DNA of 64,000 nucleotides from Sphagnum compactum (GCA_965153455.1 OZ234497.1:9114001-9178000); one strand, 5' to 3'. Positions 12,018 to 23,973 are shown, counted from the first letter of the stretch. A program made the numbers and translations. Notes: generated by a model not told the origin, from the sequence alone.

Positions 12018-12205
12018 AAGAAAACTTGCGGCACTACTGGCTCTACTAAACAACTGGAGCGACGGAAGCGACCACTTGGAGAGGAATGCAACGACAATGG
12101 AGAGCGCGCATGTGAAGAAAACTTGCGGCACTGGCTCCAGTAAACTGGAATGATGGATGCAGCCGTTTGGAGAGGAATGCAGCGACAATGAAGACGAGCG
12201 CTTGT
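12018..12205. repeat. Tandem duplication, 97-bp period, in KDSB upstream region
   Basis: Two units begin AAGAAAACTTGCGGCACT at 12,018 and 12,115. Both continue through a TTGGAGAGGAATGCA.CGACAATG block to a GCG.. ..TGTGA end. The first ends about 45 bp upstream of the KDSB start codon region on the minus strand, so the duplication lies within the probable promoter or leader. Shorter echoes (AAGAC.CCGAGG.CAGAT) occur at about 12,395 and 12,440. Confidence 0.75.
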
Positions 12206-12838
12206 GACAACAACACTGTGCCCGGCTCAACAGACTACGCAACGAAAGCCATGGAACGCACTCTTCCTTGCAAAACCTACAACACTCTGAACACGCACGA
12301 GAAGGAGATTATCAACAAACGACATTTCGATCACCATCGACAAGGAGTCCGGCCGTTGAATGATCACAACCGTAAGTGCACAGTGCGACAGTTAAGACGC
12401 CGAGGTCAGATTCACGAACGGTAGAGTGCGACAATGATGAAGACACCGAGGGCAGATCTAGGAACAGCAGGATTTCTGCGTGGAGGATGCGATGCCTGCT
12501 GATGATAAATGTCTTAGCAAGATGCAAGAGTGAAGCATGAATTTGTACAGAGCTTCTGCAAACGAAGGCACATTGGGTGAGAAGCCATCCTCCTCTGATA
12601 TCTGGAGATGTCCACCTTCTTGCTGCACAAATCTCAAACATGAATCTCCTCAGGTATCAAGCAGCGCACCAAAGAATGAAACAGGAAGCTGAAAACCTGC
12701 TCATCACTCTCTCTTGAGCCAGCAAATGTAAAGTACCTGAGCAGAAAAAAACTTCTACAAACAGTGTCCAGTGTTATCAAGCAGCATGACAATCCAAATC
12801 CCAGTGCAGATCCAGAATTGTTCTATGATTTAGGAGAA

Positions 12839-12912
12839 GTTCAGATAGATACAAGGAAGGAAGAAGGTTCAGATAGATACAAGGAAGAAGGTTCAGACAG
12901 ATACAAGGAAGA
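12839..12912. repeat. Short tandem repeat, three units
   Basis: Three copies of GTTCAGA.AGATACAAGGAAG occur at 28- and 24-bp spacing. It is probably non-coding. Confidence 0.85.
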
Positions 12913-13018
12913 AAGCATCTGCAGCAGCAGTCGCACTCAAATCATCACCAAAAATGTGAGCACAATCTCCAAACAGTAGCAGATCCGCTACTGTCTGCCT
13001 CACAATCACAGGGGGCAT

Positions 13019-13040
13019 AGAGAGAGAGAGAGAGAGAGAG
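13019..13040. repeat. (AG)11 microsatellite
   Basis: This is a pure dinucleotide run about 240 bp past the stop codon of the PMI1-related gene, probably within or near its 3' UTR. Confidence 0.95.
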
Positions 13041-13279
13041 CAACCATCTTGACCATCTTGACATGAAGATGCAAATCAACTGCATGAGAGAAACTGAACT
13101 TAACATGGTACAAATTACACTAAGTGTGTGTGACATGCTAGGTCACAGCAGTGATGCTCCATCTTTACAGAGAAAGTCTACACTTTTCCCCCAGCATGTC
13201 CAAAGCTTCTCAGATATATCTGTACAAGAATCATGTTTAAATCAAGAAGTCTACAGAAAGCAAACGAATTGGGTGGGTT

Positions 13280-15840
13280 CTATCTTGTCCTGATAGTTGT
13301 GTTGGCGAAGATGACATCTGGGTTCCTTATGTGAGGATTCAAGGCAGCAACTTCCTGCCATTTTGCACCTGTGCCATGAATCAGTGAAGAGATGCTCCAT
13401 AGAGTCTCACCCTTTTGCACTTTGAACTTCGCTGGAGTTGCTGGAAGAGACGGTGATGGTGGTGGTGCCTTTGTTTTGAGCACTTGATGTTTCAAGGATT
13501 TTGACATTCCATTGGCAACAAGCCAGCGTGATCCTGATTGTTGTTGCCTTTGGTTCCCCCAACCCACTTCCCTTCCCCCCCCTGTTGTAGTAGTAGAGTT
13601 GTCATCAATCTTCAAGCCCGACACTGTGATGTCAACAATCTTGAACTGCTGCTGCTGCTGTGGGGCTGGAGAGACAGAGCTGTGCTCATCTTCCTCACTG
13701 TTTCCCTTCTCTGAAATGCACCTCCCAAGTTTGGCACGTGGAGAAGAAGGTACCATGACTCTCTCTGCCTGCACTAACGCCATCATTGGAGCACCCACTG
13801 GCTCATAGTCTCTGAGGGGGTCATGTAGCTGGATGAGCATAGCAAGAGTCAATGAATTCATACCTAGAAAACCACCTTTGTTGCGACTACAAGTTTTACC
13901 TGAGTCCTCATCCTTCTCCATGACAATCATATTCTGGTGGAGAGCATTATGAGCAGCCACTGTTGCCAATGAGCTCTTGCTCGTCTCTTCATCGCAAATT
14001 CCTGCATCAAGTCTCATCCACTCATCTAAAGAAATTGCTGTTGACATCAAGTCATTGTTGAAGATATCTGAGGCTGTTCCTACAGCTGAATTCCCTCCTT
14101 CCAACAAGTGTAAAGCTGAAGCTCCCTCAAGCATTCCAATTCCCTCACCTCCTCGCTTGACCTTGAAGCCACCACCACCACCACCTTTTATGGCTTCCCT
14201 TTCTTGTTGCCATGAAAGTGCATCTACACTATAGGGTGCATCATTTTCTGTCATCTCAGACTGTATCTTCAGCCCTTCAATTGCTAAAGCTTCAATCTTC
14301 TCCATAGCACTTGGTGCAAGATCCTCAAGGGACATGTACGGATTGAATGATGAGTTTACCATCTGGTTTGGTTTCCTGTCAGAACCTCTAGTGTAAGTAT
14401 GAAGACCTGAACCAACTTGATTCCCCAGTGCATTTCTGCTGGCACCATATGGAGCTGCTTCAGACCCGAGAATAATCCCTTGGCCACTTTCCCCAGGGCC
14501 TAAAGCTTGATATCTGCAGTTGGCGACAGGAAAAACATTAAGCTCAGACATATTCCAAAAGTAATGTATTTGACGGTGATGGAAACTGCAGACATTTGAG
14601 AGAAATTACCCGTTCCTATGATTTCCTTGCCAGTATGAGTTTCCTCCCAGAGCAGCAAGGCCCTGGCTTGAAATACGATCGGCTGTCATTCCTGTGATAT
14701 CCTCCAAGGGCATTGTCATCATAGCTTGAACAGCCATACCTTCCATGCCAGCAGTTGCCATACGCCGCAGTATGTCCAAAGAAGTTGAACCCATCTCAGA
14801 CGACACAACAAGCGGTTTTGAGACTTGCATGACTAATCGCGCACTCCCTTCATCACAGCCTCCTGGAAAATGCACAGCGCTCATAGACCTCAGACACCCA
14901 CCACCATGCACTGGAATCACAGGACCAAGGCCCCTTCCCAATGAAGGTGGTGGTGACATAGGTAGTAGAGGAGGAACTAGTAGTGCTGCTGCAGCATTGT
15001 TATCATTGTAGTTGTCAAGCTTGGAAGGTCTAGTAGGGGGAGGAGAGCCTTCAAAAACCTTTGTGTTCAGTCCCCATTCATTCATTAATGCCTCCGTCTC
15101 CTCATCCTCCAGTGCTCGAGCTCGTGTCTTGCTTCGCATCATCTGTATCGCCTTTTGGAGCTCAAGTTCAGCCGCCTCCATTATAGCAACCAGTTCCAAG
15201 TCTTCTTCACTGCTCCATCCTGATTATCAATCATTCACATTTACACCCACAACATTGTGAGAAGAAAATTTCTCTCTGGAAAGAAAGCATTTCAGTACAA
15301 GAGAAACTTGTAACCAGGAAATATTTTCAAGGAGCTTGACCTGATGGGGAGAGATTTCCAACATGCGAGGAGGGCTTATTCATGGAATGTGCATAATTGT
15401 CTGAAGCTCCCATTTTCAGATTTCTGTTATTATGCAGACTTCCGTTGAGGCTATGTTCAAAGGAATCTTCTGCGAGGTTGAAACCCAACCCAATGCGACC
15501 CTCAATCAATGCCTCCTGCTCAAATTGCTTCAGTACCTGTGCCCGGGGTGAATCTGCCTCACTATCTGAACTCATCAAACCTGCTGCTGCAGACAGTCCT
15601 CCTTCCTTCTCCAACAAGTTGAGAAACTCCCCTGCCACAAGATCAATCTCATCATCCGAATTTAGTATGATACTTCTCTTCACTTCTTGCTTTGCTTTCT
15701 GGACTTCTTCTGCTTCTTCTTCTTCTTCCAAACCTGCATGCTCTCTGTTCTTTGTTGCAGTCTCATCCAGCTTCTTGTGGTGTGTTGACTTCTCCCTCTT
15801 GTCCATCTCGTCATTATCATCATCATCATCATCATCATTT

Positions 15841-15872
<32 letters not shown>

Positions 15873-18800
15873 TTCTTCTTCTTCTTTTTCTTCAGCCCAA
15901 CTTGTACCTTGTCGCCTAGTTGTTTCTTCCTGCAGGATGGAAACAGGTGATTGCACACAGTCCTGTTGTCGAGTTATTCTCGCGACATTGTTCTCATTCT
16001 CATTCTCCTGTATCAAGAAGAACTCAACGTTCCTGCTCCTCTCATCACCTTTGCCACACTCTTCACCATGTGCATCCATCACATCTAAAAGCTCCTGCGT
16101 TTCACCATCATCTATTCCAGGAATCTCTCTGTCCCTGTCCTCTTCTTCTACATGATCAAGAAGCTCCAGTGCTGCAGCAGCACCGCCACCATTCCCTGCT
16201 TCTTCTGATGAGGCTTGTCCTGTTAGTGACTCTTCCTTGGGAGAAGAGTTGCTATTGTCCTCCTCGTCCCACTCCCCCGTGCATGGTTCTTCCCGTGACT
16301 CTGCCTTCTGGGATGTGTCAGCACTGATCTCCATTTCCCCTAATGCAGGTTGAGAGCTCTCTTCTCTAGTCAAAGAATCTACATCAATCACCACCTCTTC
16401 TTCCTCACCAATCTCTGCTGGATCTGAATGCCACAAAATCCCACATCCACCACATGATTCAACTTGCTTAGTATGTAGTTGCAATGTTTCAGAGGTTTTC
16501 ATGGAGTGTGCTTCACAACAACCCTTGAGGTTATGGAGTGTAATACTCACCTTCTGCTATCTGCTCCTCCTCTTCCTCCTCCTGCTGCTCATCACAAATT
16601 TCTTCTTCATCAACTTCTTCTTCTTCTTCGTCATCCATACGCACCATGTCCTCAGCTGCCTCAATGTCACCAAATCCTTGAGAAGAGAAATGCTGCAACA
16701 TTGTACCATTCTCAAGTCCCCGATCAACAACCACAAACTCATCACCACCTTCATCATCATCATCTTCCTGCACCAACTCTTCCTCCTCAGCATCATCATC
16801 TCTCGGTTGCATGCGGGCCTCTTGTTTGCTTCTTTCTTGAGGAGGTGTTGTAGCAGCAGCAGGCTGCTCATCAGCAGAAGCAAACCTCGGGGGAGTTGGT
16901 GGAGTCAGCGTGGCATCCGTAGTATGTGAGAAGAAAGAAGGTGTTGTAGAAGAAGAAAGAAGGCCAGAATCTCTGAATGCTTGGAGGGATTCAGGTCGTG
17001 AGTAAGCTCTGAGTGCATTTCTTCCTAGCATGTAAGGTTTCTCATGCGTGGAGGAATCGTCAAGGTTCAGATGCTCCATGCCCATCATGTATTCGTAGTC
17101 CATGCTAGGTGGCTCTGACATGGCAGGCGAGTATTGAGCATCTGAGGATCTTCCAGCATGATGATGATGATGATGATGCGGCACTGACAATCCCTGAGGT
17201 GAATTGGGGAGACTGTTGTAAGATCGCAGTAAGGGTTTCATCAGGGGCGAAGAATCCATGTACCTGGAGCTCAATAGACTGCTGGACAGCAGCTGCTGCG
17301 AGTCCTTGCCCAAAAGCAGCTGGTATCCAAACGTGACCACAAGAGTTCCTCCTTTGGCTTTGCCAGCGAGCTTGAAACTCGTCGTCCATCGCTTCTCCTC
17401 GTCGTCGAGTGTTGTGCTATTCTTCTCAGGATTTGCAGGAAGAAGACGAGTCAAGTCCAGACGATGTGTGCCAAGTATAAGGGAATCGATATCCAGGGCA
17501 ATCACCGCAAGATCGAAGTTCTTTGGCTCGTACTTGATGTCGCCGGCGCCGCTCTTGGAGCCGTAGATAGTGGACTTCAAGCTCAGAGTTTCTTCGAACT
17601 CGGCGGAGCCTTGGAAGACTCGTGATGGCACAGTTTGCGTCATGGCTTCTTTGCGTTTCCAAGAGACGGAGAGACGAAGACCGTTCATTGTCGCTGGAAG
17701 TCCCTCAATTCCATGCACGTGCATCGTAAAAACGCAATGGAATCGTTGTTGCGCTATCCGTGCAATGGCTCGGAATGGTTTCCAGTTCCAGAATCCCTTC
17801 TTCTCCTTGGGTGGCGCTTCCAGTTTCTGGCTGAATTGGACGTTGTCTTCTAGCCATGCCGGAAAGTTCGTCACTTCCGGCAAGTTTCTCTCGAAGCCTT
17901 GCGAATGCCATGGCTGCAGAAGCGCATATCCCTGCTGCTGCCCTTCTTCTTCTCTTTCTCCCTGCTCCTCCAGCTGCCGTGGATCCAGACTCGTTGCCCT
18001 TCGCGGCGCATCCAGCCGGTATGTCTCGGATCTCTTCGTACGTGAAGTAGGCGAAGGCGCAGGCGCAGCTACGCGCGCAGGTGAAGAAAAATGCCTGTCA
18101 ATTGAGAGAGTTCGCGTCTTCGCGGGCGACCCAAGTGCAGCATCAGCAGCAGCCGAAGATAGCATCAAAGGAGTCAAACCTCCAGCTCCAGGCGGCCTCG
18201 GGAACGACTCACTTAAAGCCCGAAGAGGCGGCATGCTGTCGCTCCTTCCCTGCTGCTGCAGCATATGCGGTGACCGCACTTCTTGCCCCCCCGGACTGAA
18301 AGACGGCGATCTGAACCCATTCCTGACTGCCAGATATGGAGACGCCGCAGTTCCAGATTCCTCAATTGTGCCCAAAAATGGCGACTTGGGCTCCATTCTC
18401 GCACTGCCATGGAAGGAAGAAGAATACCGCTGTTCTCCTCTCCTGCTTCCCAGGTACGGTGACGACGAAGGCTCTTGCAGGTGATCTCTTTTGGCTCCTA
18501 GATATGGAGATGCAGGAGGCTCTTGATCTCTGCTGCGAGCTCCTCCTAGATACGGAGATGATGGAGGCTCTGGATCTCTGCTGGGAGCTCCTCCTAGATA
18601 CGGAGATGATGGAGGCTCTGGATCTCTGCTGCGAGCTCCTCCTAAATACGGAGATGATGGAGGCTCTGGATCTCTGCTGCGAGCTCCTACATACGGAGAT
18701 GATGGAGGAGGCTCTTGATCTCTTCGGGTTCCTAGATAGGGAGATGGAGGGCCATCTCTCTTCACGGCTCCAAGCTGTGGAGAGGGAGGCTCAGCTAAGC

Positions 18801-19305
18801 TGTCTCTTCTGGCACCAAGGTAAGGAGAAGCAAACTTGTCACCATCTCTTACTATACTGCTTCCAAGGAAAGGAGACTTGGGCGAGACATCGACGACGTT
18901 GCGGGCACGAAGCTGATAAGGACTGCGAGGCAGCTGATGATCTTGTCGACTACTAACACTAGAAAGAAAAGGAGACCTGGGCGGCGGTGCTGTTGCAACC
19001 TGTTCGTGTCTTGTGGTCGTCCCACGACGAAGACCTGGAGAAGGAGGTGTGATCACCTCTCTTCTTCTACTTCCCGGGCCGAGGTTATATGGAGACTGCG
19101 GCGGTTCCTCATCACTCCTGCTGCTACTACCACTACTCCAAGATTCCATCCTGCTGGGAGCTGGCGGCCCTGCGTGCTGCTGCCGCTGACCTCCTGCATT
19201 GTACAGAGCTTGACTCAAAGCTTCAAGCTCTTTGAGAAGCTGCCCCCCGGTATCTTCCCTCTCACTTCTTCTTCCTCCTCCTCCTCCTACACCTGCTGAT
19301 TTCAT
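13280..19305 (-). CDS. PMIR1: PLASTID MOVEMENT IMPAIRED1-related protein, NT-type C2 plus LysM-like tail
   Basis: Four exons join in phase: 19,305-16,551; 16,423-15,341; 15,219-14,610; 14,513-13,280. All introns have GT-AG ends, and the product is 1,893 aa. Diagnostic parts in order are LLKELEALSQALYNAG near the N-terminus; a proline/serine-rich region (about 70-345) with 14 S-P-[Y/F] motifs; and an NT-type C2 domain (about 505-665), beginning KGFWNWKPFRAIARI and containing LPATMNGLRLSVSWKRKE. A long acidic linker with Glu and Asp tracts follows (around 1,100). Then come ETEALMNEWGLN, the family block EDLAPSAMEKIEALAIEGLK (about 1,544-1,563), QQQSGSRWLVANGM and a C-terminal LysM-like segment (about 1,843-1,893). 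PMI1 and its relatives act in chloroplast or nuclear movement and organelle positioning; from memory the LysM-like tail marks the PMIR1 branch. It is much longer than Arabidopsis PMI1 (about 840 aa), chiefly through the low-complexity regions. Confidence 0.93.
15811..15895. repeat. Coding trinucleotide tract (poly-Glu / poly-Asp)
   Basis: ATC and TTC triplets on the plus strand encode about 17 Glu and then about 8 Asp residues in exon 2 of the PMI1-related gene. Slippage at this site could vary the acidic linker length between individuals. The antisense open frames here (for example 15,397-16,155) are shadows of the tract. Confidence 0.95.
18520..18720. repeat. 48-bp coding tandem repeat in PMI1-related exon 1
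   Basis: Near-identical 48-bp units encode the 16-residue block GGARSRDPEPPSSPYL. At least three units are almost perfect, with more degenerate ones on both sides. High nucleotide identity next to degenerate neighbours points to recent unequal exchange or slippage. Confidence 0.9.
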
Positions 19306-19476
19306 GCTGCTACGACTGCAGTTAGCTCCTCCCGAGCTCCCTCCTTCCTAATCCTTCTCCCTCCAGCTCCCTGTGTCTCACTCACCACTGATGCATTATC
19401 TTTCCAAGAGCAACAGAAATTTCACCACAAAAAACCCGAAGCTCCCAAGCTCAAATTATTTCCACAGAGCTACAAT

Positions 19477-19515
<39 letters not shown>

Positions 19516-20000
19516 ACACGAGTCTCCTTCTTGGAAAACTCTCTTAGTCTGTTTTCACAGGAGATGTTGCGTAAGCAGCTTGTACATCTTTATCCAAACT
19601 GGGTGGTTTGAAAACGGCGAGATTTGGGGGAGCTTGAGAAGATGGGAACTGGAGCAGATGTGGATTGTTCCGAGGAATTGGAGAAATAAACAAGCGGAAG
19701 GAACGATTCTTGGCTGTTGTTGTTGGAGAGGAAGGGAAAGAGCGAGCAATGGGGAGAGGAGAGGAGATGAACGCATGGCTGTTACAACACCACCATCAGC
19801 ATCATCTTCATCATCGTCATATCCTGAAGTGCGACAATTGTGGAGCTCCGTTGGGTGCCAGTGTATTTTTTTCACAATTTTGTGAGGTGTGTGCTCTACC
19901 GATCATTCACAAGAGGACTCAGCCAAATTTGGCTAAAGTTCAAAGAGGAAAGCAGCCTTTTGTTTGCTCGTCATGAATAGCCAAAAAGCTATACTTAAAT
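19306..20000 (-). promoter_or_regulatory. 5' leader and promoter region of the PMI1-related gene
   Basis: Upstream of the ATG at 19,305 lies C/T-rich plus-strand (G/A-rich sense) DNA with a pure (TC)n run at 19,479-19,513. GA-rich leaders are common in plant genes and can bind GAGA/BBR-BPC factors. No TATA box can be assigned confidently. Short open frames across 19,373-19,976 are low in complexity and are not called. Confidence 0.45.
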
Positions 20001-20519
20001 CAAGTTTTCTTTTCAAATTTTCAGTAGGATTAAATCGCCATATTTCTGTACATGGTTCAAGACTCAAGTAGATAGCCAAAAATATAGAAGGATGTTTTGA
20101 AATTTTTACTTTCATATTTGGCTTGTAGCCAATTTTGACTAATTTGATCATTGTCACTTTGGCTATAGCACCAAATTAATGAACAAATATTCGACGAAAG
20201 TGAAAAAGTGTAGGAATCCTGCTATATTTTGGCTACATGGTGGCACCAATTGCCTAAATCTGACAATTCCCATTTTTTCTTTTTCTCATAATGTGGCCAC
20301 TTTGGGTCTTTTTGCCTTTTTAAAAAAAAGTCATTATATGAGTTGCAATGCCTTTTCTTTCTTTGTTGCCAGAATGTGAAATTTCGTTCCAAAAAAAGCT
20401 GCTTATGTTTTTGAAAAAAAAACCAAAAAAAAACAAACTCTCATTAGGCCGATGAGTGAACACTTAAGAAATCAAAGGAAGTCGAATCATCACACATTGT
20501 TCTTCTACTTCTGAAGCTC

Positions 20520-21065
20520 AAAGAACATTTGTAACCTTTCACCTAGTGCTTTCAAAATTGCAAAAATTGCTCTCAATTTGGGAAAGGAATAAGGAAGATA
20601 TGGGGGTGTTTAGTGTAAAGGACTCTATGTTTGATGTTGGGTGAATTAAAACAATTTAAGATTTTGAGCTTAAAATCTTGGATTCTTCATCTTTGTCTAT
20701 GGAGTAGACAGACGGTTTGTAAAATCCTAATTAATGCACCCATCAGGTTTGAAATCACTCAAAATGAAAATAAAATTTTGAAATGGCTTAAAATGATACT
20801 AAATTTTTTGAAATCGCTCAAAATAAACTAAACATGAGGGAAGACGATAGGGGGTTGGAACTAGAGAGGGGTTTAGAGATTTATTTTTTTTCAACATTTT
20901 TAAACAAACTATTACTCATCCTCTTCCTATTTTTTCACATAACCTCTTTACTTTTGAGTGTTTACTTCTAACACTCAAAAAAACATTTGTAACCTCCAAA
21001 TGTGGGTGTCCAATGATTCAAAAACAGCTCAATTTGGTTAAGGAATGAGAAAAATATTGAAAATT
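20520..21065. repeat. Diverged direct duplication, about 460 bp apart
   Basis: The block starting ACATTTGTAACCT at about 20,525 recurs at about 20,984. Both copies then carry a GCTCAATTTGG/GCTCTCAATTTGG..AAGGAAT segment and a downstream TGTTTG.TGATGGGTGA/TGTTTGATGTTGGGTGA segment. Divergence is high, so the duplication is old. No coding content is seen. Confidence 0.55.
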
Positions 21066-21169
21066 GTTTGATGATAAGTACATGTTTGGTGATGGGTGAT
21101 TTAATTTTACTAGTTTTTTTTTTTTGGAGAAATTTCACACAAATGCAAACAACAACAAACAAACAAACC

Positions 21170-21194
21170 AAAAAAAAAAAAAAAAAAAAAAAAA
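21170..21194. repeat. 25-nt poly-A run
   Basis: A homopolymer of 25 A follows AAACAAACC and lies near a poly-T run at about 21,113-21,125. It may be a retroposon tail or simple slippage; no flanking duplication was found. Confidence 0.95.
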
Positions 21195-21601
21195 CTAACA
21201 AATTGTGGCATATAAGTACCCTGGGGCCTGTCATTGAGAAAAAATTTGCCAACTTTTGAATATATATATTCAATATAACATTTATTTATTTATTTTTTTT
21301 TTATTTATTTTTGATTTTTTCTAGAAAACCAAGAGAAACTCTCTCTACCAGCCCTTTTTTTTCTTGGTGTGCCAAATTTCGCACAAATGTGAAAAATGAA
21401 AATTTTGATTGCATATAAGACCAAGGTACCCTTTTTGGGCCCTAGAATAAACCATGGTCTCTACGTCCAAATTTGCCATTTCCCGGGTTGAATATTAAGA
21501 GGCCTGACTCAAGAACATGATGGTTTTACCCTGGCCCTAGAAACCTATCACCATTTCATGCTAACCTAAATTCCAATGATTTAGGAATTAGATTATATGG
21601 C

Positions 21602-21631
21602 TGGTTTGCAAAAGCGATTCATATGTCAATT
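21602..21631. repeat. 30-bp dispersed repeat, matches 24,104-24,133
   Basis: Both copies read TGGTTTG.AAAA, then a three-base variable stretch, then ATTCATATGT.AATT. They lie in the same orientation 2.5 kb apart, each inside a repeat-rich tract. This could be the end sequence of one repeat family. Confidence 0.55.
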
Positions 21632-21804
21632 CTATACAACTAGTTTGAACCCCGTGCCTAATGCGCAGGTGTGTTATTTCAACAATGTTTGGTTCATGTT
21701 TTAGTTTTCTTTTTTAACTTTTATCTTTTTTATTTTTTATTTTTATGTGTTTTCTGTTATTATTATTATTTTGTAGAATCAAAATAAAGTGTTTCTTTTT
21801 CACT

Positions 21805-22375
21805 TTTGTATTTTTGTTTCTTTGGATGCAAGTTTGAAGTTTGGAGAAAGAAGACACACCTCATTCTTTTTCAAGTAGGGTTTCTCTTCATTATTATAAG
21901 TTTTCTTTTTTCTTATTTTCTACTCTTTATTTGGTTTCTTCTTTTTTGTAAATTTTTCTTTTTAAAATGATTTTACTGTATTTCCCTTTCCTTGTTTCAT
22001 TTGTTTCCATTCCTTTTTTATAGTTTTTGTTTTTTTACTTTTTTTTGTTTATGTTTGTTTCATGTTTTTATTTTTTCTATCTTCATTTTTTTCTATTTTT
22101 ATGCGTTTATTTATTTATTTAGTTTCTATTTTCTTTTCCAAAAAAATTCTAGTTTTTCTAATATGTTTTATAATAAAAATAATTTAAAAAAACTTTTTTA
22201 TTTTTGTTTGATTAGATGCAGGTTTGAAGTTTGGAAAAAGAAGACAAACCTCATTTTTTTTCAAGTACGGTTCTTTTTCTCTTTCTTTTGCTCTCTATTT
22301 TGTTTTTATTTTTTATCATTTTTTTAAAATTTTCTTTTAAGATTATTTTACTGTATTTCCCTTTTTTGTTTCATG
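21805..22375. repeat. Diverged direct duplication in a T-rich tract, period 375-390 bp
   Basis: Paired landmarks are GATGCA.GTTTGAAGTTTGG.AAAGAAGACA at 21,825 and 22,215, CTCATT..TTTTCAAGTA at about 21,860 and 22,250, and TTTTACTGTATTTCCC at 21,971 and 22,346. The rest is dominated by poly-pyrimidine runs, so open frames such as 21,992-22,327 are meaningless. Confidence 0.7.
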
Positions 22376-23703
22376 TTTAAGTGTTTACAAAAAGTTTCTA
22401 ATTATTAAAGTGTTTTTCTGTTTTTTTTTCCCCTAATTTTTTCCCTTTTTTAAATATATATTTGTTCTGTTTAGATTATATTCACATATGTGATGTTAGC
22501 AAACACAAAAATAGGTTTTGCATCCATATTGGCAATTGGTGGCAAGTTAATGGTTACTTAATGTTTTGTTAACACCCAATAATGTTGAAAATGTATGTCA
22601 CTATAAATTTGGTGGTAACTTAAAACCCCCATCAATGATATTAGAGCTTAGTGTTAATGTAGCACTAGCATTGTTCAACTTTTTTTACTCTCCTTCAACC
22701 CCATTCCCAATGTTCACAACCTCCTTAAGGTCATATCCCTGATTTATGCATATATGATGTCAAAATGCATTAATACATGGAATTGACATTGATAAACAAT
22801 GTTGTGTTCACATGAAATGATGATGTTAGATGACTATAGGAAGGGTGGTGGTAATTTCCCACATGGTTCTTCATGAGATGGTAGCTAATTGTCAAGGAAG
22901 ATAACAATTGACCATTTTAACACCATGTGTGATGTTACTTTAAAAGGAAAACGATGAAGGCACATGCTAACAAATCAAGGATTGAAAAGGCTTCAAGTGA
23001 AGATAAAGGAACAAGTTTCCTACACAATTGTTCAAATACTGGAAGAGGAATAATACAATAAGGAATAAATAAAATTCAAAACACTTTTAATTAATAAGGG
23101 AACATGTTTATGCATCAAGTAAATAAATGGAACTTGAATTCATTAATGCATATGTGTTTGATGTGATATTATACCTTGTTTATAAAGCTAAAGTGGTATC
23201 TTGCTTGAGTATTAATTTGTAAGATAAGAGAGTAGAAGACTAATGCTTTTTCAACTCGAGAGGGTTGCATCAACAGACTAAACCCTAAGGAATTTAGAAT
23301 GGTTAGATGTATGTAATGAATTATTACATGAATTTTAATTGAACTTTGTGTTAAAATGAATATATGTGTATTACATGATTGTGTTTTGTGTATTATTCTT
23401 GCAATTGTGAAAGTTTATTCATGTGAAGAAGTTTGTGGTGGAATACATGTGTAATTAGGTGAAGAAGCTCTAAACATAAGGGTAGTTTGTTATCCCACAT
23501 TGTTTTTAAACAAAGAAGAAAAACAAGGATGAATAGAATGTTAAAATTAACTTTAAAAAATTATTGATGATTAATAAGATGTGTTGCTTTCAAATGTACA
23601 TGCATATCTCCATGTGTGTGCAAGTGAAAACATGATAAAGTAGACTAAACACAATGCCAAAACATGTCTTTTACAACTTGTCCTATTTGACTACATCACA
23701 AAC
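22376..23703. other. AT-rich intergenic, nothing recognised
   Basis: No coding frame, tandem array or RNA gene is visible. Confidence 0.5.
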
Positions 23704-23947
23704 TTCCCCCCACCATGTATCTATGCCTTTACAACACTTTAACAATGTGTTCAAGGTTAAGTGCCAATTAAGTGTTAATAAATTATTGAATAATGTTATT
23801 ATGGCATTGTAACACAATGTTTGATCATCACAATGTGTTACAATGCAATCACAACATCATATCAATGATTATATCAACACCTAATTAACATTTAACCTTG
23901 AACACGTTGTCAAAGTGTTGTAAAAGTACTAAACCTTGTAGGGGGCA
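23704..23947. mobile_element. 244-bp foldback (MITE-like) element
   Basis: The left arm (23,704-23,820) and right arm (23,830-23,947) are inverted copies along their whole length, with a loop of only about ten bases. Matching blocks include TTTACAACACTTTAACAA with TTGTCAAAGTGTTGTAAA, TGTTCAAGGTTAA with TTAACCTTGAACA, and GCATTGTAACACAATGT with ACAATGTGTTACAATGC. Its outer ends are a C-run and a G-run. The flanks read CAAACTT on the left and CAAATTT on the right, a likely 7-bp target-site duplication with one mismatch. There is no coding capacity. A transcript would fold into a long hairpin able to feed small-RNA processing. Confidence 0.8.
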
Positions 23948-23973
23948 AATTTACAGATGACGAGATGGATGAC

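Larger units (their letters stand above)
11976..13279. other. Spacer between the KDSB and PMI1-related genes
   Basis: This 1.3-kb interval lies between two genes on the same strand, so it contains the 3' end of the PMI1-related transcript and the promoter of the CMP-KDO synthetase gene. It holds a 97-bp tandem duplication, a short 24-28-bp direct repeat and a GA microsatellite. The 71-codon frame at 12,764-12,979 is built largely on the short repeat and is not called as a gene. Confidence 0.5.

Noticed and set aside
15397-16155. 252-codon plus-strand frame rich in Ser
   Set aside because: It is antisense to exon 2 of the PMI1-related gene and created by the GAA/GAT acidic tract.
17570-18956. 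304- and 206-codon plus-strand frames
   Set aside because: They are antisense shadows of exon 1 of the PMI1-related gene; the sense frame has clear domain homology.
21992-22327. Phe/Tyr-rich 111-codon frame resembling a membrane protein
   Set aside because: It is translation of poly-pyrimidine DNA within a diverged duplication.
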